From Bacteroidota bacterium (lineage in GTDB: Bacteria; Bacteroidota; Bacteroidia; Palsa-965): DNA of 50,335 nucleotides. The notes beneath the pieces are model-generated. The model was not told where the DNA came from, did no database searches, and worked only from the letters and a program-made list of their open reading frames with translations. The translations under genes and the position numbers were made by a program. The stretch spans positions 1 to 50,335 of the forward strand of contig VBWE01000005.1 in the NCBI GenBank assembly GCA_006218065.1, given 5' to 3'. Below are positions 42,764 through 50,335 of this stretch, piece after piece; position 1 is the first letter of the stretch, and each line of letters starts with the position of its first letter.

Positions 42764-44539
42764 ATGGCCAGCTTCTCTACCCGCCCCGCCTTTCCGAATA
42801 TTCTTCTCGTAACCGGGGCCGATGTTTTCCAACCGCATTACAGGGAACGCATACGGGAATTTTTCAATAACCTTCCTCCCGACACTACTTGCCCTGTGCG
42901 AATCGGCTCGCACGATTTCTGGATTACGTATCGTCAGCCCAGCGAAGGCGGAGGCGAACACTGCTGTTCGGAACTCGGGCTAACGCCGCGGAAAATGCGC
43001 GGTAAAGTCCGGATGGGCGGTGTTCCGCCGGTCGACATCAACAATGTAAATGGCCATATCAATGTGATGATGCAGGAAGTCGGCCATCATTGGCTGGTTC
43101 CGTCAAATCTCACGTTCAATATCGGCGGCGCAGTTACAAGAATGCCTACGGATGCCGAAATCACCACTGCCATAAATGATGAAACGCCATTCACAGGCCC
43201 TGCAATCCTGGCCCGCGATAATTCCCATTACAGCGCTTACTTCCAGGCCGACGGCTCTCCGCTGGATGGTTTATTTTTCCGGGAAACAGGAACAGAAGAT
43301 GGTTATGGAGTCTGGACAAGCGAAAGCGGAGCATTGATAAACATCGATCCTGCCGGTTTGCCCGCCGCCTCCACTTCAGGCTTCTGTGATCTTGACCTGC
43401 TGATCATGGGTGTAAAAACTGCCGCTGAAGCATACGCGGGAACCGGGAATAAATTCAAATGGATTGAACCCCGGTTAACCAGCGCTCTTCCATACCATAC
43501 CGGGATTTTTGTTGCTTTCGGTCGCCACGACCAGCTCCAGTTCGGCTTTTATGAAGATCACCGGAAACTGGCCGTAGTGCATTCTGACGGTACTATTCTC
43601 GGGCAAGCCGACATCGGCCCCGATTATAAACCGCTCGGCCATGATTTCACCGGGATGAGTTTGCGGATAATCCGCCGGGGCAACGATTATTTTTTCCAGG
43701 CAAAAATAGAAAACCCCGTCGGAGGCTGCCTGGTCGCTGTTCTTAAAGCAATCGGATTATATAAAGGCGAACTCAAAGGGACCTGGGACAATTCCGATAC
43801 CCCGGATCCTGTGGGAGCAGCGGACTTTAAAGATTGGAAAACAGTTGCCGTGGTCAATAAAGCCGGTTCCCCCGTAGCTGTCGGCAATTTTGTAAACAAA
43901 AAAGATCACCCGCACATGTGCGACGCGGCGTTCTATAATTTTCATACTAAAGTCGGAACTGCAACGCGCACCTTCCAGACCAGCGCCAACCCGCCGATCA
44001 TTCCCATGGGCGAATTTGCCTCATTAAGCAGGGACCGCATGCACCGCGAAAATCCCGTAGGCGCTATTTTTCGCATCAAAGGCGGACGACAGCATATTAT
44101 CGCGCCGTTCTCCATCGTCAGTGGGGGAGTGCTGGAACACTTGCCCGCCGAGCGTTTCAGGCATGATGCTACGCTGGACAGTTCTCCTAAAATATTAATG
44201 AAACCACCTGCCGACGGTGATTTCGGCGTAGCCACGCATGCCAAAGTGCATCGCACTATTTACACACCATGGGCAGGAGGTTATGCATTCGGCAAAACCG
44301 TTTGGGGAACAGTAAATGAAGTTCCTGCCGCATCAGTCATTGTTCCTCCGGATATTATTCGCGACAAACAACCCGCTCCTCCGGGGAATGCATATAAATG
44401 TGCATTTATCCTCGTTGCAGCCAATGATGCGGATATTACCGATGATATGGTAGAGCGGCTTGACAAAATCCGGCGTTATTGGGATAATTATTTCGGTAAA
44501 GCAACTGTAAACAGGAGAAGTTCGGACAGCGCTCTTTAG
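42764..44539 (+). CDS. Degenerate metallopeptidase-like protein, no signal peptide
   Basis: 591 residues. Around residues 100-112 is M-M-Q-E-V-G-H-H-W-L-V, which looks like the H-E-x-G-H-x-W zinc motif with the first His replaced by Gln104 (Glu105 and His108 remain). About residues 208-216 the F-C-D-L-D-L-L-I-M-G block matches a D-L-D-L-Y-L-M-G-L segment that I associate with the same kind of peptidase. Residues about 240-330 look like a jelly-roll, concanavalin-type domain (F-V-A-F-G-R-H-D-Q-L-Q-F-G-F). No signal peptide is evident, so export would need another route. It follows the ORF6N gene by 80 bases and is convergent with the threonylcarbamoyl-AMP synthase gene 9 bases further on. Likely non-catalytic or of altered activity; family assignment is tentative. 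Confidence 0.65.
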   Translation: MASFSTRPAFPNILLVTGADVFQPHYRERIREFFNNLPPDTTCPVRIGSHDFWITYRQPSEGGGEHCCSELGLTPRKMRGKVRMGGVPPVDINNVNGHINVMMQEVGHHWLVPSNLTFNIGGAVTRMPTDAEITTAINDETPFTGPAILARDNSHYSAYFQADGSPLDGLFFRETGTEDGYGVWTSESGALINIDPAGLPAASTSGFCDLDLLIMGVKTAAEAYAGTGNKFKWIEPRLTSALPYHTGIFVAFGRHDQLQFGFYEDHRKLAVVHSDGTILGQADIGPDYKPLGHDFTGMSLRIIRRGNDYFFQAKIENPVGGCLVAVLKAIGLYKGELKGTWDNSDTPDPVGAADFKDWKTVAVVNKAGSPVAVGNFVNKKDHPHMCDAAFYNFHTKVGTATRTFQTSANPPIIPMGEFASLSRDRMHRENPVGAIFRIKGGRQHIIAPFSIVSGGVLEHLPAERFRHDATLDSSPKILMKPPADGDFGVATHAKVHRTIYTPWAGGYAFGKTVWGTVNEVPAASVIVPPDIIRDKQPAPPGNAYKCAFILVAANDADITDDMVERLDKIRRYWDNYFGKATVNRRSSDSAL

Positions 44540-44548
44540 CTTATTGTG

Positions 44549-45517
44549 TTACTCCGCTGCCGCCCGCTCCAGCCGGTCGTTCACCGCGCGGCCAAGCCCG
44601 GTTTCCGGCAAACGCTCGGCAAGAATCAGGTCGATGTCACAAGCATCCAGGAAACGTAAAGCGGAAAAAAGATAGCGCGCCGCTTCGTCCGTATTCCCGC
44701 TTTCGGACAACTGGACCTGGTAAGCGGCGTCCGGATATTTTTTCCGGAAACTGAGTATGCCGATATTTTTTCCCGCATGTTCCGCAGCATGTTTCTCGAT
44801 ATCGCCGAGGAGTAATTTGTGTTTCGGGGCGTAATGTGATTTCATTTGCCCGGGCGATCCGATAGCTATCGGATGAAGGCTGGACGAATGACCGGTACGC
44901 AGCTCCGTTTTCCCGGCAAGTTCTTCAATCGCTTCCACCGTCACCCCGCCGAGGCGAAGCACAACGACTTTATCGTTTTCAAACGTGATCACCGTCGATT
45001 CAACACCGACGGAACAGGGACCGCCGTCGAGGATATACGGAATTTTATCACCGAGCTGCTGTTCCACATGCTGCGCAGTAACCGGGCTGATGTACCCGAA
45101 CGGGTTGGCGCTCGGGGCGGCGAGCGGAAAGGGAAGCGACTCCAGCAAACGGAGCGTGAGCGGATGCGAAGGAATACGGAGTGCAACGGTTTCGCCGCCG
45201 GCAGTAACGAGATCGGGAACAGTATCTTTTTTCGGCAGCACGAACGTGAGCGGCCCCGGGGTAAATGCATCCGCGAGTTTTTTTACGAGCGGTGAAATAC
45301 CGGTGGCATATTTCTCAAACTCGGCGAAACTGCGCACATGCACAATAAGCGGGTTAAAGGTCGGCCTGTTCTTGATGGAAAAAATCTGCGCAACAGCTGC
45401 CGGATCGAGCGCATTGGCGGCAAGCCCGTAAACCGTTTCGGTCGGGATAGCCACACATTTTCCTTCCTGCAGGAAGCGGGCCGCTTCGGCAATATCAGTA
45501 CCGATGATCGTATCCAT
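44549..45517 (-). CDS. L-threonylcarbamoyladenylate synthase (Sua5/YrdC type)
   Basis: 322 residues from the ATG at 45517. Makes threonylcarbamoyl-AMP from threonine, bicarbonate and ATP, the first step of the t6A modification at position 37 of ANN-decoding tRNAs. The YrdC domain is clear: P-T-E-T-V-Y-G-L-A-A-N-A, K-N-R-P-x-x-N-P-L-I-V-H, L-A-A-P-S-A-N-P-F-G-Y-I-S-P. The C-terminal Sua5 domain (P-G-Q-M-K-S-H-Y-A-P) makes it the long form. An upstream in-frame start (45583) would add 22 residues that cross a terminator hairpin, so it is rejected. A -7 element lies only 7 bases before the ATG. Confidence 0.95.
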   Translation of the reverse strand: MDTIIGTDIAEAARFLQEGKCVAIPTETVYGLAANALDPAAVAQIFSIKNRPTFNPLIVHVRSFAEFEKYATGISPLVKKLADAFTPGPLTFVLPKKDTVPDLVTAGGETVALRIPSHPLTLRLLESLPFPLAAPSANPFGYISPVTAQHVEQQLGDKIPYILDGGPCSVGVESTVITFENDKVVVLRLGGVTVEAIEELAGKTELRTGHSSSLHPIAIGSPGQMKSHYAPKHKLLLGDIEKHAAEHAGKNIGILSFRKKYPDAAYQVQLSESGNTDEAARYLFSALRFLDACDIDLILAERLPETGLGRAVNDRLERAAAE

Positions 45518-45523
45518 CGACTG

Positions 45524-45531
45524 CAAAAGTA
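45524..45531 (-). promoter_or_regulatory. Candidate -7 element giving a leaderless transcript
   Basis: Read on the minus strand, TACTTTTG matches TAnnTTTG and ends 6 bases before the ATG at 45517. A start site about 7 bases downstream of this element falls on the initiation codon, so the mRNA may be leaderless. No good -33 TTG at the usual spacing. Confidence 0.4.
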
Positions 45532-45544
45532 CATCGTTTGATTT

Positions 45545-45578
45545 TAAAAAACGGGAGAATGCTTTCGCCTTCTCCCGT
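45545..45578 (-). terminator. Terminator of the fasciclin gene
   Basis: On the minus strand ACGGGAGAA pairs with TTCTCCCGT (45570-45578 with 45551-45559) around a short GC-rich loop, followed by TTTTTTA. It lies 34 bases beyond the fasciclin stop at 45612 and just upstream of the threonylcarbamoyl-AMP synthase gene, separating the two transcripts. Confidence 0.88.
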
Positions 45579-45611
45579 CTCAAATGTGTGTATACTCAGA
45601 AACTGTTTTGC

Positions 45612-46181
45612 TTACTTCGGCATCAGCACCGTATCCAGTACATGGATCACGCCGTTCGACTGATCCACATTGTAGATGGAAATGTTGGATACATTACCCA
45701 TCTCATCCGTTACCGTGACATTATGTTCGCCGTTCATCATAAACCAAAGCATACCGCCGCTTACCGTTTTCATCCCGGCTTTTCCTTTTCCTTCTTTAAC
45801 GGCTTTCATGATGTCGGCCATACTGTACTTACCGGTGAGTACATGGTAGGTAAGAATTTTGGTGAGCAAGGCTTTGTTTTCAGGCTTCAGCAGGTTGGCC
45901 ACAGTTCCGTCCGGCAGATTCTCGAACGCGTCGTTGGTCGGAGCAAGTACCGTGAACGGCCCTTTGCCCGAAATTGTTTCCACCAGGCCTGCCGCTTTCA
46001 CCGCAGCGACCAGCGTGGTATGCGCTTTCGAATTCGAAGCGTTTTCAATGATGTTCATTTTCGGATACATCGCTGCGCCGCCTACGGTCGTAGTTCCGTC
46101 CATGGATGTTTGCGCATTTACCGTCCCGATAAAGAACGCTGCTACTGCGAATGCAGTAAGCATTGATTTTATCGTTTTCAT
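45612..46181 (-). CDS. Secreted fasciclin-domain protein
   Basis: 189 residues. A Sec signal peptide is seen: M-K-T-I-K, hydrophobic core, A-x-A-x-type end (I-G-T-V-N-A-Q near residue 24). One fasciclin (FAS1) domain covers about residues 46-189: T-T-L-V-A-A-V-K-A-A-G-L, F-T-V-L-A-P-T-N-D-A-F, L-T-Y-H-V-L-type (I-L-T-Y-H-V-L-T-G-K-Y), and the closing S-N-G-V-I-H-V-L-D-T-V-L-M-P. FAS1 proteins work in adhesion or as periplasmic proteins; substrate or partner is not evident. Single-gene unit with its own terminator. Confidence 0.93.
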   Translation of the reverse strand: MKTIKSMLTAFAVAAFFIGTVNAQTSMDGTTTVGGAAMYPKMNIIENASNSKAHTTLVAAVKAAGLVETISGKGPFTVLAPTNDAFENLPDGTVANLLKPENKALLTKILTYHVLTGKYSMADIMKAVKEGKGKAGMKTVSGGMLWFMMNGEHNVTVTDEMGNVSNISIYNVDQSNGVIHVLDTVLMPK

Positions 46182-46285
46182 GTTGCAGATGTTTTTGGTG
46201 TGTTTTCGTCATATACGTGAAGATGGTTCCGCGTGGATTTCGGGCAGCATTATTTTGAAGAAATTTTTCTTTTTGTCCAAACGCA

Positions 46286-46293
46286 TACATTTG
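46286..46293 (+). promoter_or_regulatory. Candidate -7 element for the glycosyltransferase gene
   Basis: TACATTTG matches TAnnTTTG and lies 26 bases before the TTG start at 46319, a normal leader distance. The nearest TTTG upstream (46272-46275) is too close for a canonical -33 element. Confidence 0.35.
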
Positions 46294-46318
46294 TCCCGGT
46301 CATCCAATCATACTTCGC

Positions 46319-47335
46319 TTGCCTGAAATTTCCATCATCCTCCCCGCCTTCAACGCAGCCTCCACCCTGCCCTGCGCGTTCGACAGCATGCTTGCGCAAA
46401 GTTTCCGCGATTGGGAATTGTTGTTCATCAACGACGGATCGACAGACGGAACAGGCGTGATCGCCGCACAATACGCTGAAAAAGATTCCCGGATCAGGAT
46501 TCTTACTTTTTCCGAAAACCGTGGTATCGTTGCTGCGCTGAATGCCGGCTTATCCGAAGCAAAAGGAAAATACATCGCACGCATGGATGCCGACGACGAA
46601 TCGCACGCCGGGCGCCTGCAGAAACAATTCGTTTTTCTCGAAGAAAACCCGTCGACCGGTCTTGTTTCCTGCAAAGTGCTGCACGGCGGCGACAGCAATG
46701 AACAACAAGGCTACGCGCTTTATATCGACTGGATAAACCGGTTGCAGGAACCGGGGGCCATTTTCCTTCAGCGCTTTGTCGAATCTCCTTTTGCGCATCC
46801 TTCCGTCATGTTCCGCAAAGAACTGGTCGATCTTTTCGGCGGCTACCGCGCAGGCGATTTCCCGGAAGACTATGAATTGTGGCTGCGCTGGATGGACAAA
46901 GGCGTTCGTATGGCCAGGCTGCCCGACCTGCTTTTCACCTGGAACGATCTGCCCGCACGGCTTTCGCGCAAAGATGCGCGGTGTTCGCCCGATGCTTTTG
47001 CCCGGTGCAAATCCGTTTACCTCGCCGCTTTTCTCAAAACGGAAATTCCACCGGCAAAAAAAATATGGCTCTGCGGCGCGGGAAGAATCACACGGCAGCG
47101 CAGCAGTTTTTTACTCGGGCAGGGCATCAACGCTGCCGGGTATATCGATGTGGACCCGGGAAAAATCGGGAAAAATTTTGGCGGACTGCCCGTCATCAGT
47201 TTGGACCAGTTGGGAAATCCGGGTGAAAATTTTGTGATCAGCTATATCGGTAACCGCGGCGCGCGCGAGGATATCCGGGCGATATTAATCTCGAAAGGTT
47301 TTACGGAAGGCGCCGGCTTTATAATGGCAGGCTAA
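46319..47335 (+). CDS. Family 2 glycosyltransferase with C-terminal Rossmann-like domain
   Basis: 338 residues, starting at TTG (46319) because the first conserved residues (P-E-I-S-I-I-L-P-A-F-N-A) follow directly and no ATG lies in a suitable place. The GT-A fold is seen: N-D-G-S-T-D-G-T, S-E-N-R-G-I-V-A-A-L-N-A-G and the D-x-D-type R-M-D-A-D-D-E metal motif near residues 88-94. Then F-P-E-D-Y-E-L-W-L-R. The last 95 residues (K-I-W-L-C-G-A-G-R-I-T-R-Q-R, G-Y-I-D-V-D-P-G-K-I-G) form a small nucleotide-binding-like domain, an uncommon fusion. The donor sugar and acceptor are unknown. Its end overlaps the convergent cupin gene by 4 bases. Confidence 0.9.
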   Translation: MPEISIILPAFNAASTLPCAFDSMLAQSFRDWELLFINDGSTDGTGVIAAQYAEKDSRIRILTFSENRGIVAALNAGLSEAKGKYIARMDADDESHAGRLQKQFVFLEENPSTGLVSCKVLHGGDSNEQQGYALYIDWINRLQEPGAIFLQRFVESPFAHPSVMFRKELVDLFGGYRAGDFPEDYELWLRWMDKGVRMARLPDLLFTWNDLPARLSRKDARCSPDAFARCKSVYLAAFLKTEIPPAKKIWLCGAGRITRQRSSFLLGQGINAAGYIDVDPGKIGKNFGGLPVISLDQLGNPGENFVISYIGNRGAREDIRAILISKGFTEGAGFIMAG

Positions 47336-47841
47336 ATGCGCGTCAGGTCTTCGATCAGCAGGGCATGCTGAGGAAACTGTTCCATTAGTTTTTTTCTTTC
47401 CGCCATTTCGAAATCCGTAAAATCAAAACCGGGCGAGACGGTACAACCGACGAGGGAAAAACTTCCGCCGGCTTTCACGCGTGAACCGAACCAGCGGCCC
47501 GCAGGAACAATATGCTGAAATATTTCCCCGGCTTCCGGATCGGAACCGAGCGATGTTACGCGTAAATTTCCCTGTTCATCTATTTCTATCACGTCCAGTG
47601 CATCGCCCGCGTAAAAATGCCAGGCTTCGTCACTTTTGATCCGGTGCAAAGCGGAAAAATTTCCTGCTTCGAGCAGAAAATAAATTGCTGTGGAAAAGTT
47701 TCTTTCCCCGCCGAAACGTCCCGGCAACGCTGTTCCGGCAACTGTTTCACTGCTGCGGTACGTTTCCCGGAAATAACCGCCTTCGGGATGCGGTTCCATC
47801 CGGAAAGCCTTGATGTAATCGGCAGCATGGTATTTTTTCAC
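47332..47841 (-). CDS. Cupin_5 (DUF985) family protein
   Basis: 169 residues. The family pattern is clear: M-E-P-H-P-E-G-G-Y-F-R-E-T-Y near residue 16, S-T-A-I-Y-F-L-L, H-R-I-K-S-D-E-A-W-H-F-Y-A-G-D, V-P-A-G-R-W-F-G-S and V-S-P-G-F-D-F-T-D-F-E-M. The single-domain beta-barrel is about the expected length. The function of the family is largely undefined; a small-molecule-binding or sugar-related role is often suggested. It starts 2 bases after the stop of the upstream LolA-like gene, so the two are one transcription unit. Confidence 0.9.
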   Translation of the reverse strand: MKKYHAADYIKAFRMEPHPEGGYFRETYRSSETVAGTALPGRFGGERNFSTAIYFLLEAGNFSALHRIKSDEAWHFYAGDALDVIEIDEQGNLRVTSLGSDPEAGEIFQHIVPAGRWFGSRVKAGGSFSLVGCTVSPGFDFTDFEMAERKKLMEQFPQHALLIEDLTRI

Positions 47842-47843
47842 CG

Positions 47844-48587
47844 CTATTGTTTTTTAAACCAATGCCATTTTCCGAAACTTTTCGGATCGAACAGGCGTTC
47901 ATCCAGTTCAACATTGACTTTCACGTCGTGATAATATTCCAGTTGCTTGTAACCGTCGGAGCTTTTGAAAACAATTTTTGTTTCCACCCATCCGCCTTCC
48001 ACCTGCTGATGCCCGTCAAAAATATCTTCCTCCCGGTTTCCTTCGTTTTTCTGCAGTCGCCTCACCGCTGTCAAATGCTCGCGGTCAATCCAGAGCTGGC
48101 GCGTAGTATCATCTCCCGCCCATGCACCGATCACGTAAACCGGCCGCCCCTGCCAGGTATCGGAATGAAAACGGCTGAGATCATAGCCCTGTCGCCTGAA
48201 TTCCGGGACTACCGAATCAAACGGAACGAAGTACATGCCGCCCAGCTGGAAAAGCAATTCATTCCGGTTGGGCCGCGCAGCAAGCCGTTTTCCTTTTTTA
48301 AACTGGAAGAGCGAATCGTGGCGCCAGATCACGGCATTCCCGCTGTCGGGTGAACCGAAATCGATCCGGAAAGAATCCGGAAAACGGATCGCTTCGTACC
48401 AGGTTTGCGTCTGTTCCAGCGAATCGTTCATATAGATTTCCGTAGTCTGCGTAAACGTGAGCGTATGGTACCACTTGCCCGCATAGGTATCGTGCATTTT
48501 TTTCAGCACGATAGCGCTGCTGTCGTTACCGGCGGAAAACAAGGTGGTCAGGAAAAATAAACAGATCATAAATATGATTTTCAGCAA
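47844..48587 (-). CDS. Secreted protein resembling outer-membrane lipoprotein carriers (LolA-like)
   Basis: 247 residues from a TTG at 48587; an ATG 18 bases inside (48569) is an alternative. A signal peptide is seen (I-I-F-M-I-C-L-F-F-L-T-T-L-F-S-A-G). The mature part has the sequence character of a half-barrel: F-T-Q-T-T-E-I-Y, F-R-I-D-F-G, L-F-Q-F-K-K-G-K-R, G-R-P-V-Y-V-I-G-A, L-W-I-D-R-E-H-L-T-A-V-R. These strands recall LolA/LolB-like lipoprotein-binding folds, but I cannot name the family. Periplasmic location is expected. Co-transcribed with the cupin gene. Confidence 0.65.
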   Translation of the reverse strand: MLKIIFMICLFFLTTLFSAGNDSSAIVLKKMHDTYAGKWYHTLTFTQTTEIYMNDSLEQTQTWYEAIRFPDSFRIDFGSPDSGNAVIWRHDSLFQFKKGKRLAARPNRNELLFQLGGMYFVPFDSVVPEFRRQGYDLSRFHSDTWQGRPVYVIGAWAGDDTTRQLWIDREHLTAVRRLQKNEGNREEDIFDGHQQVEGGWVETKIVFKSSDGYKQLEYYHDVKVNVELDERLFDPKSFGKWHWFKKQ

Positions 48588-48688
48588 AACTAAACGCAGA
48601 TCATATCCGGCGGAAAGCTATTTGCTCAATGGACAGCCTGCAGGATAAGCGGTGCCTGGCTGCAGGTTCCATAGATTTACACGGCATA

Positions 48689-48714
48689 ATCTGCGTAAAT
48701 CTGCGCAATCTGCG
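48689..48714. repeat. Three short ATCTGCG tandem units
   Basis: ATCTGCG begins at 48689, 48699 and 48708 in the non-coding gap between two minus-strand genes; the reverse complement CGCAGAT occurs at about 48597. A small tandem array of no known role. Confidence 0.6.
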
Positions 48715-48715
48715 G

Positions 48716-49663
48716 CTATTTTTTCTTTTCATCCGGTTTTATACCCGCTTTCCGGATATCGATCAGTTTACCGAGAACCTGGAACAGGAATGGCGAACCA
48801 AATGCTATGATCGAAGCGGTAATAATCCAGCCGGCAATCAGCAGGGCGATGGAAGCGAAATCACTGCCGGCGCCTCCGCTCATATCCGGAAGCGCATTCA
48901 TTTTCCAGAAAATCGGCAACTGGAAAGCGCCCAGTTTCGAATACGCCGCGCTGAAATTCTGGGCGAGCAGGCTTACATTCTCGCTTCCGGTCATCTGGTT
49001 TTTATTTTCGGCGTAATACACTTCCGCAGCTTCGTCCAGTTGGTCATTCAGTTTGGCATCCGACCAAACCTGTTTGGCCACACGCAGCGCATCCACGTTC
49101 AGGAACACCGCCATGATCAGCCCCAGGATGAACAGGCGTTTCTGCACGTTGTTCTTGTACCAGCCGCTCACCCGGTCCATGTAGCGGTTAAACCAGTCCT
49201 GGAAATTCTTTTTCAGCGCAGGATGATCATCCGACTCGTTCAGAATGCTTTGAAACAATACCTGCAGTTCGCTGTTTTTCATTTTCTGGTTCACGAACAG
49301 CCTGCATTTTTCAAACCCCGTGAGATCGCCGGGCGTTTGTCCTGCCCGCAGCAGCGTTTTGTCGTACTCACGCGCAAGCACATCGATCAGCGTCGAAGCA
49401 AATGTTTCTGCCGCCAGGTACGAAGGCAGGCTTTTTTTATTTTTCTTCAGGAGGTCGATCTGCGGATGATTGTAAAGCAGCCCGGCGTAATTTTCATCCC
49501 CGCTTTTTTCATCCAGCACTTTACACAGCGCCTCGTAAAGCATTTTCCCGCGCTTGCTGATGAAATACATGATCATCTCCTGTATCGCAAGAGTCATAGA
49601 ACTGAGCAGGGCAAAAATAAACACCATCGAAATCAGGAAATCGAGAATGTGCTGGAGGTTCAT
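48716..49663 (-). CDS. Inner-membrane protein of unknown function
   Basis: 315 residues. A first transmembrane helix is at residues 5-28 (I-L-D-F-L-I-S-M-V-F-I-F-A-L-L-S), a second near 175-195 (L-F-I-L-G-L-I-M-A-V-F-L-N-V-D-A-L), a third near 265-285 (I-A-L-L-I-A-G-W-I-I-T-A-S-I-I-A-F) and a probable fourth close behind. A soluble helical region of about 140 residues lies between the first two. The N-R-Y-M-D-R-V-S-G-W-Y-K segment before the second helix looks conserved in type. I do not recognise a named family. It is separated from the next minus-strand gene by about 52 bases. Confidence 0.75.
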   Translation of the reverse strand: MNLQHILDFLISMVFIFALLSSMTLAIQEMIMYFISKRGKMLYEALCKVLDEKSGDENYAGLLYNHPQIDLLKKNKKSLPSYLAAETFASTLIDVLAREYDKTLLRAGQTPGDLTGFEKCRLFVNQKMKNSELQVLFQSILNESDDHPALKKNFQDWFNRYMDRVSGWYKNNVQKRLFILGLIMAVFLNVDALRVAKQVWSDAKLNDQLDEAAEVYYAENKNQMTGSENVSLLAQNFSAAYSKLGAFQLPIFWKMNALPDMSGGAGSDFASIALLIAGWIITASIIAFGSPFLFQVLGKLIDIRKAGIKPDEKKK

Positions 49664-49715
49664 AAAGCTGATTTTTAAAACCGGTTTTTCAAATGTAATC
49701 GAATTGCGGATTTAT

Positions 49716-50335
49716 TTAATCGTCCGTTTCTATCAGCCCCGCTTTTTCACGCCGGTTATATGCCAGGATGAGTATATAATAAAGCGCGACACCCACGGCA
49801 TAAAGCCCGGCGGTGATCAGGAAAATATGCACGAAAGGCCAGTGATTCCCGCGCATGCTCTTGACAAAACGCGCACCTACAAACCAGCTTCCCGACCAGA
49901 TGGCGGAAGTGAGCGCGCTGGTAATTTCCTGGTTTCGTTTTCCCACATATTTCATCGCTACTTCCGAAGTCATCGGGCCGGCCATGTTCATCAGCGGCTG
50001 CCGGAGCAGGTAACAGCCGATGGCGATATACACGGCGATCGGAAGCTGGCTGTAATATTCCGTGGTCGCCAGCAGCGCGAGTGAAATAACGGCGAAAGAT
50101 TGCGTAGCCGGTATCGCGATTTTATACCCGATCAGTTCCTTGATCCGCGGAACGAAAAGCGCAGCAGCAGCAACCAGCGCAGCCGCCACAAAATTCCAGA
50201 CCGAAATCACACTGGTATCCAGGTGATGCACGCGGGAAAAGAACAGGTTGATAAACGGGATCGTCAGTCCTGCCCCGATGGCCAGCACCAGCGAAGGAAT
50301 GAGCGCACCGCCGATCAGTTTCCAGTCGTGACCGA
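49716..50335 (-). CDS. MFS-type transporter, C-terminal part (5' end beyond the window)
   Basis: Open from the right edge of the window to the stop at 49716, about 206 residues. The frame runs on through 50335 (G-H-D-W-K-L-I-G-G-A-L-I-P-S-L-V-L-A-I-G-A-G), so the apparent start at 50288 is an internal GTG. About six transmembrane helices are seen, with Q-P-L-M-N-M-A-G-P-M and a following M-K-Y-V-G-K-R-N-Q-E-I-T-S-A-L cytosolic loop typical of major facilitator carriers. The substrate cannot be told. Confidence 0.8.
   Translation of the reverse strand, partial: GHDWKLIGGALIPSLVLAIGAGLTIPFINLFFSRVHHLDTSVISVWNFVAAALVAAAALFVPRIKELIGYKIAIPATQSFAVISLALLATTEYYSQLPIAVYIAIGCYLLRQPLMNMAGPMTSEVAMKYVGKRNQEITSALTSAIWSGSWFVGARFVKSMRGNHWPFVHIFLITAGLYAVGVALYYILILAYNRREKAGLIETDD

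Overview
The window comes from a Bacteroidota chromosome. The evidence is a DUF4294 protein, a family known mainly from this phylum; TAnnTTTG promoter elements in place of sigma70-type -10 boxes; few Shine-Dalgarno sequences; and a fasciclin protein, an ORF6N protein and other families common in the phylum. I cannot place it to genus. No tRNA, rRNA, CRISPR array, transposase or integrase was seen.

Layout. Bases 77-2071 hold a small minus-strand pair (a DNA alkyl repair methyltransferase followed by a lipoprotein) and a membrane-anchored protein of unknown role. A gene-free stretch of about 430 bases then leads into a 37-kb, almost gapless plus-strand operon, 2500-39583. It encodes a complete extracellular contractile injection system (eCIS; Afp/PVC/AlgoCIS class): cap protein, an unknown 340-aa protein, one large sheath, two tube proteins, a small DUF5908-type protein, LysM hub adaptor, VgrG-like spike, PAAR tip, gp25-like wedge, two very large baseplate proteins, two unrecognised large proteins at the fibre position, tape measure and AAA+ ATPase. 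A bidirectional terminator closes the operon at about 39.7 kb. The rest (39738-50335) is mixed chromosomal content: DUF4294 protein, biotin carboxylase, ORF6N protein, a degenerate metallopeptidase-like protein, threonylcarbamoyl-AMP synthase, fasciclin protein, glycosyltransferase, cupin, LolA-like protein, a membrane protein and a truncated MFS-type transporter.

The most interesting part is the cargo end of the operon (25827-39583). Three giant proteins (1584, 1266 and 1286 aa) follow the ATPase. Only the first carries the eCIS-core/DUF4157 HExxH domain. All three end in a related module of about 350 residues containing an H-L-[LV]-N-x(2)-L-x-G ... N-L-T-P ... T-N signature, which resembles the catalytic core of DNA/RNA non-specific (beta-beta-alpha metal) endonucleases. 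Genes 2 and 3 are each overlapped by a small, AT-richer gene. The one behind gene 3 looks like a SUKH (SMI1/KNR4) immunity protein. This is the layout of a polymorphic toxin-immunity array built into an eCIS operon, and it suggests nuclease cargo that the producer must be protected from, possibly aimed at other bacteria. Genes 2 and 3 also share an N-terminal K-T-K-A-[IV]-T-P ... R-Q-P-A-A-E motif, a candidate loading signal.

All assignments come from reading motifs, gene order and translations; no database search was run.
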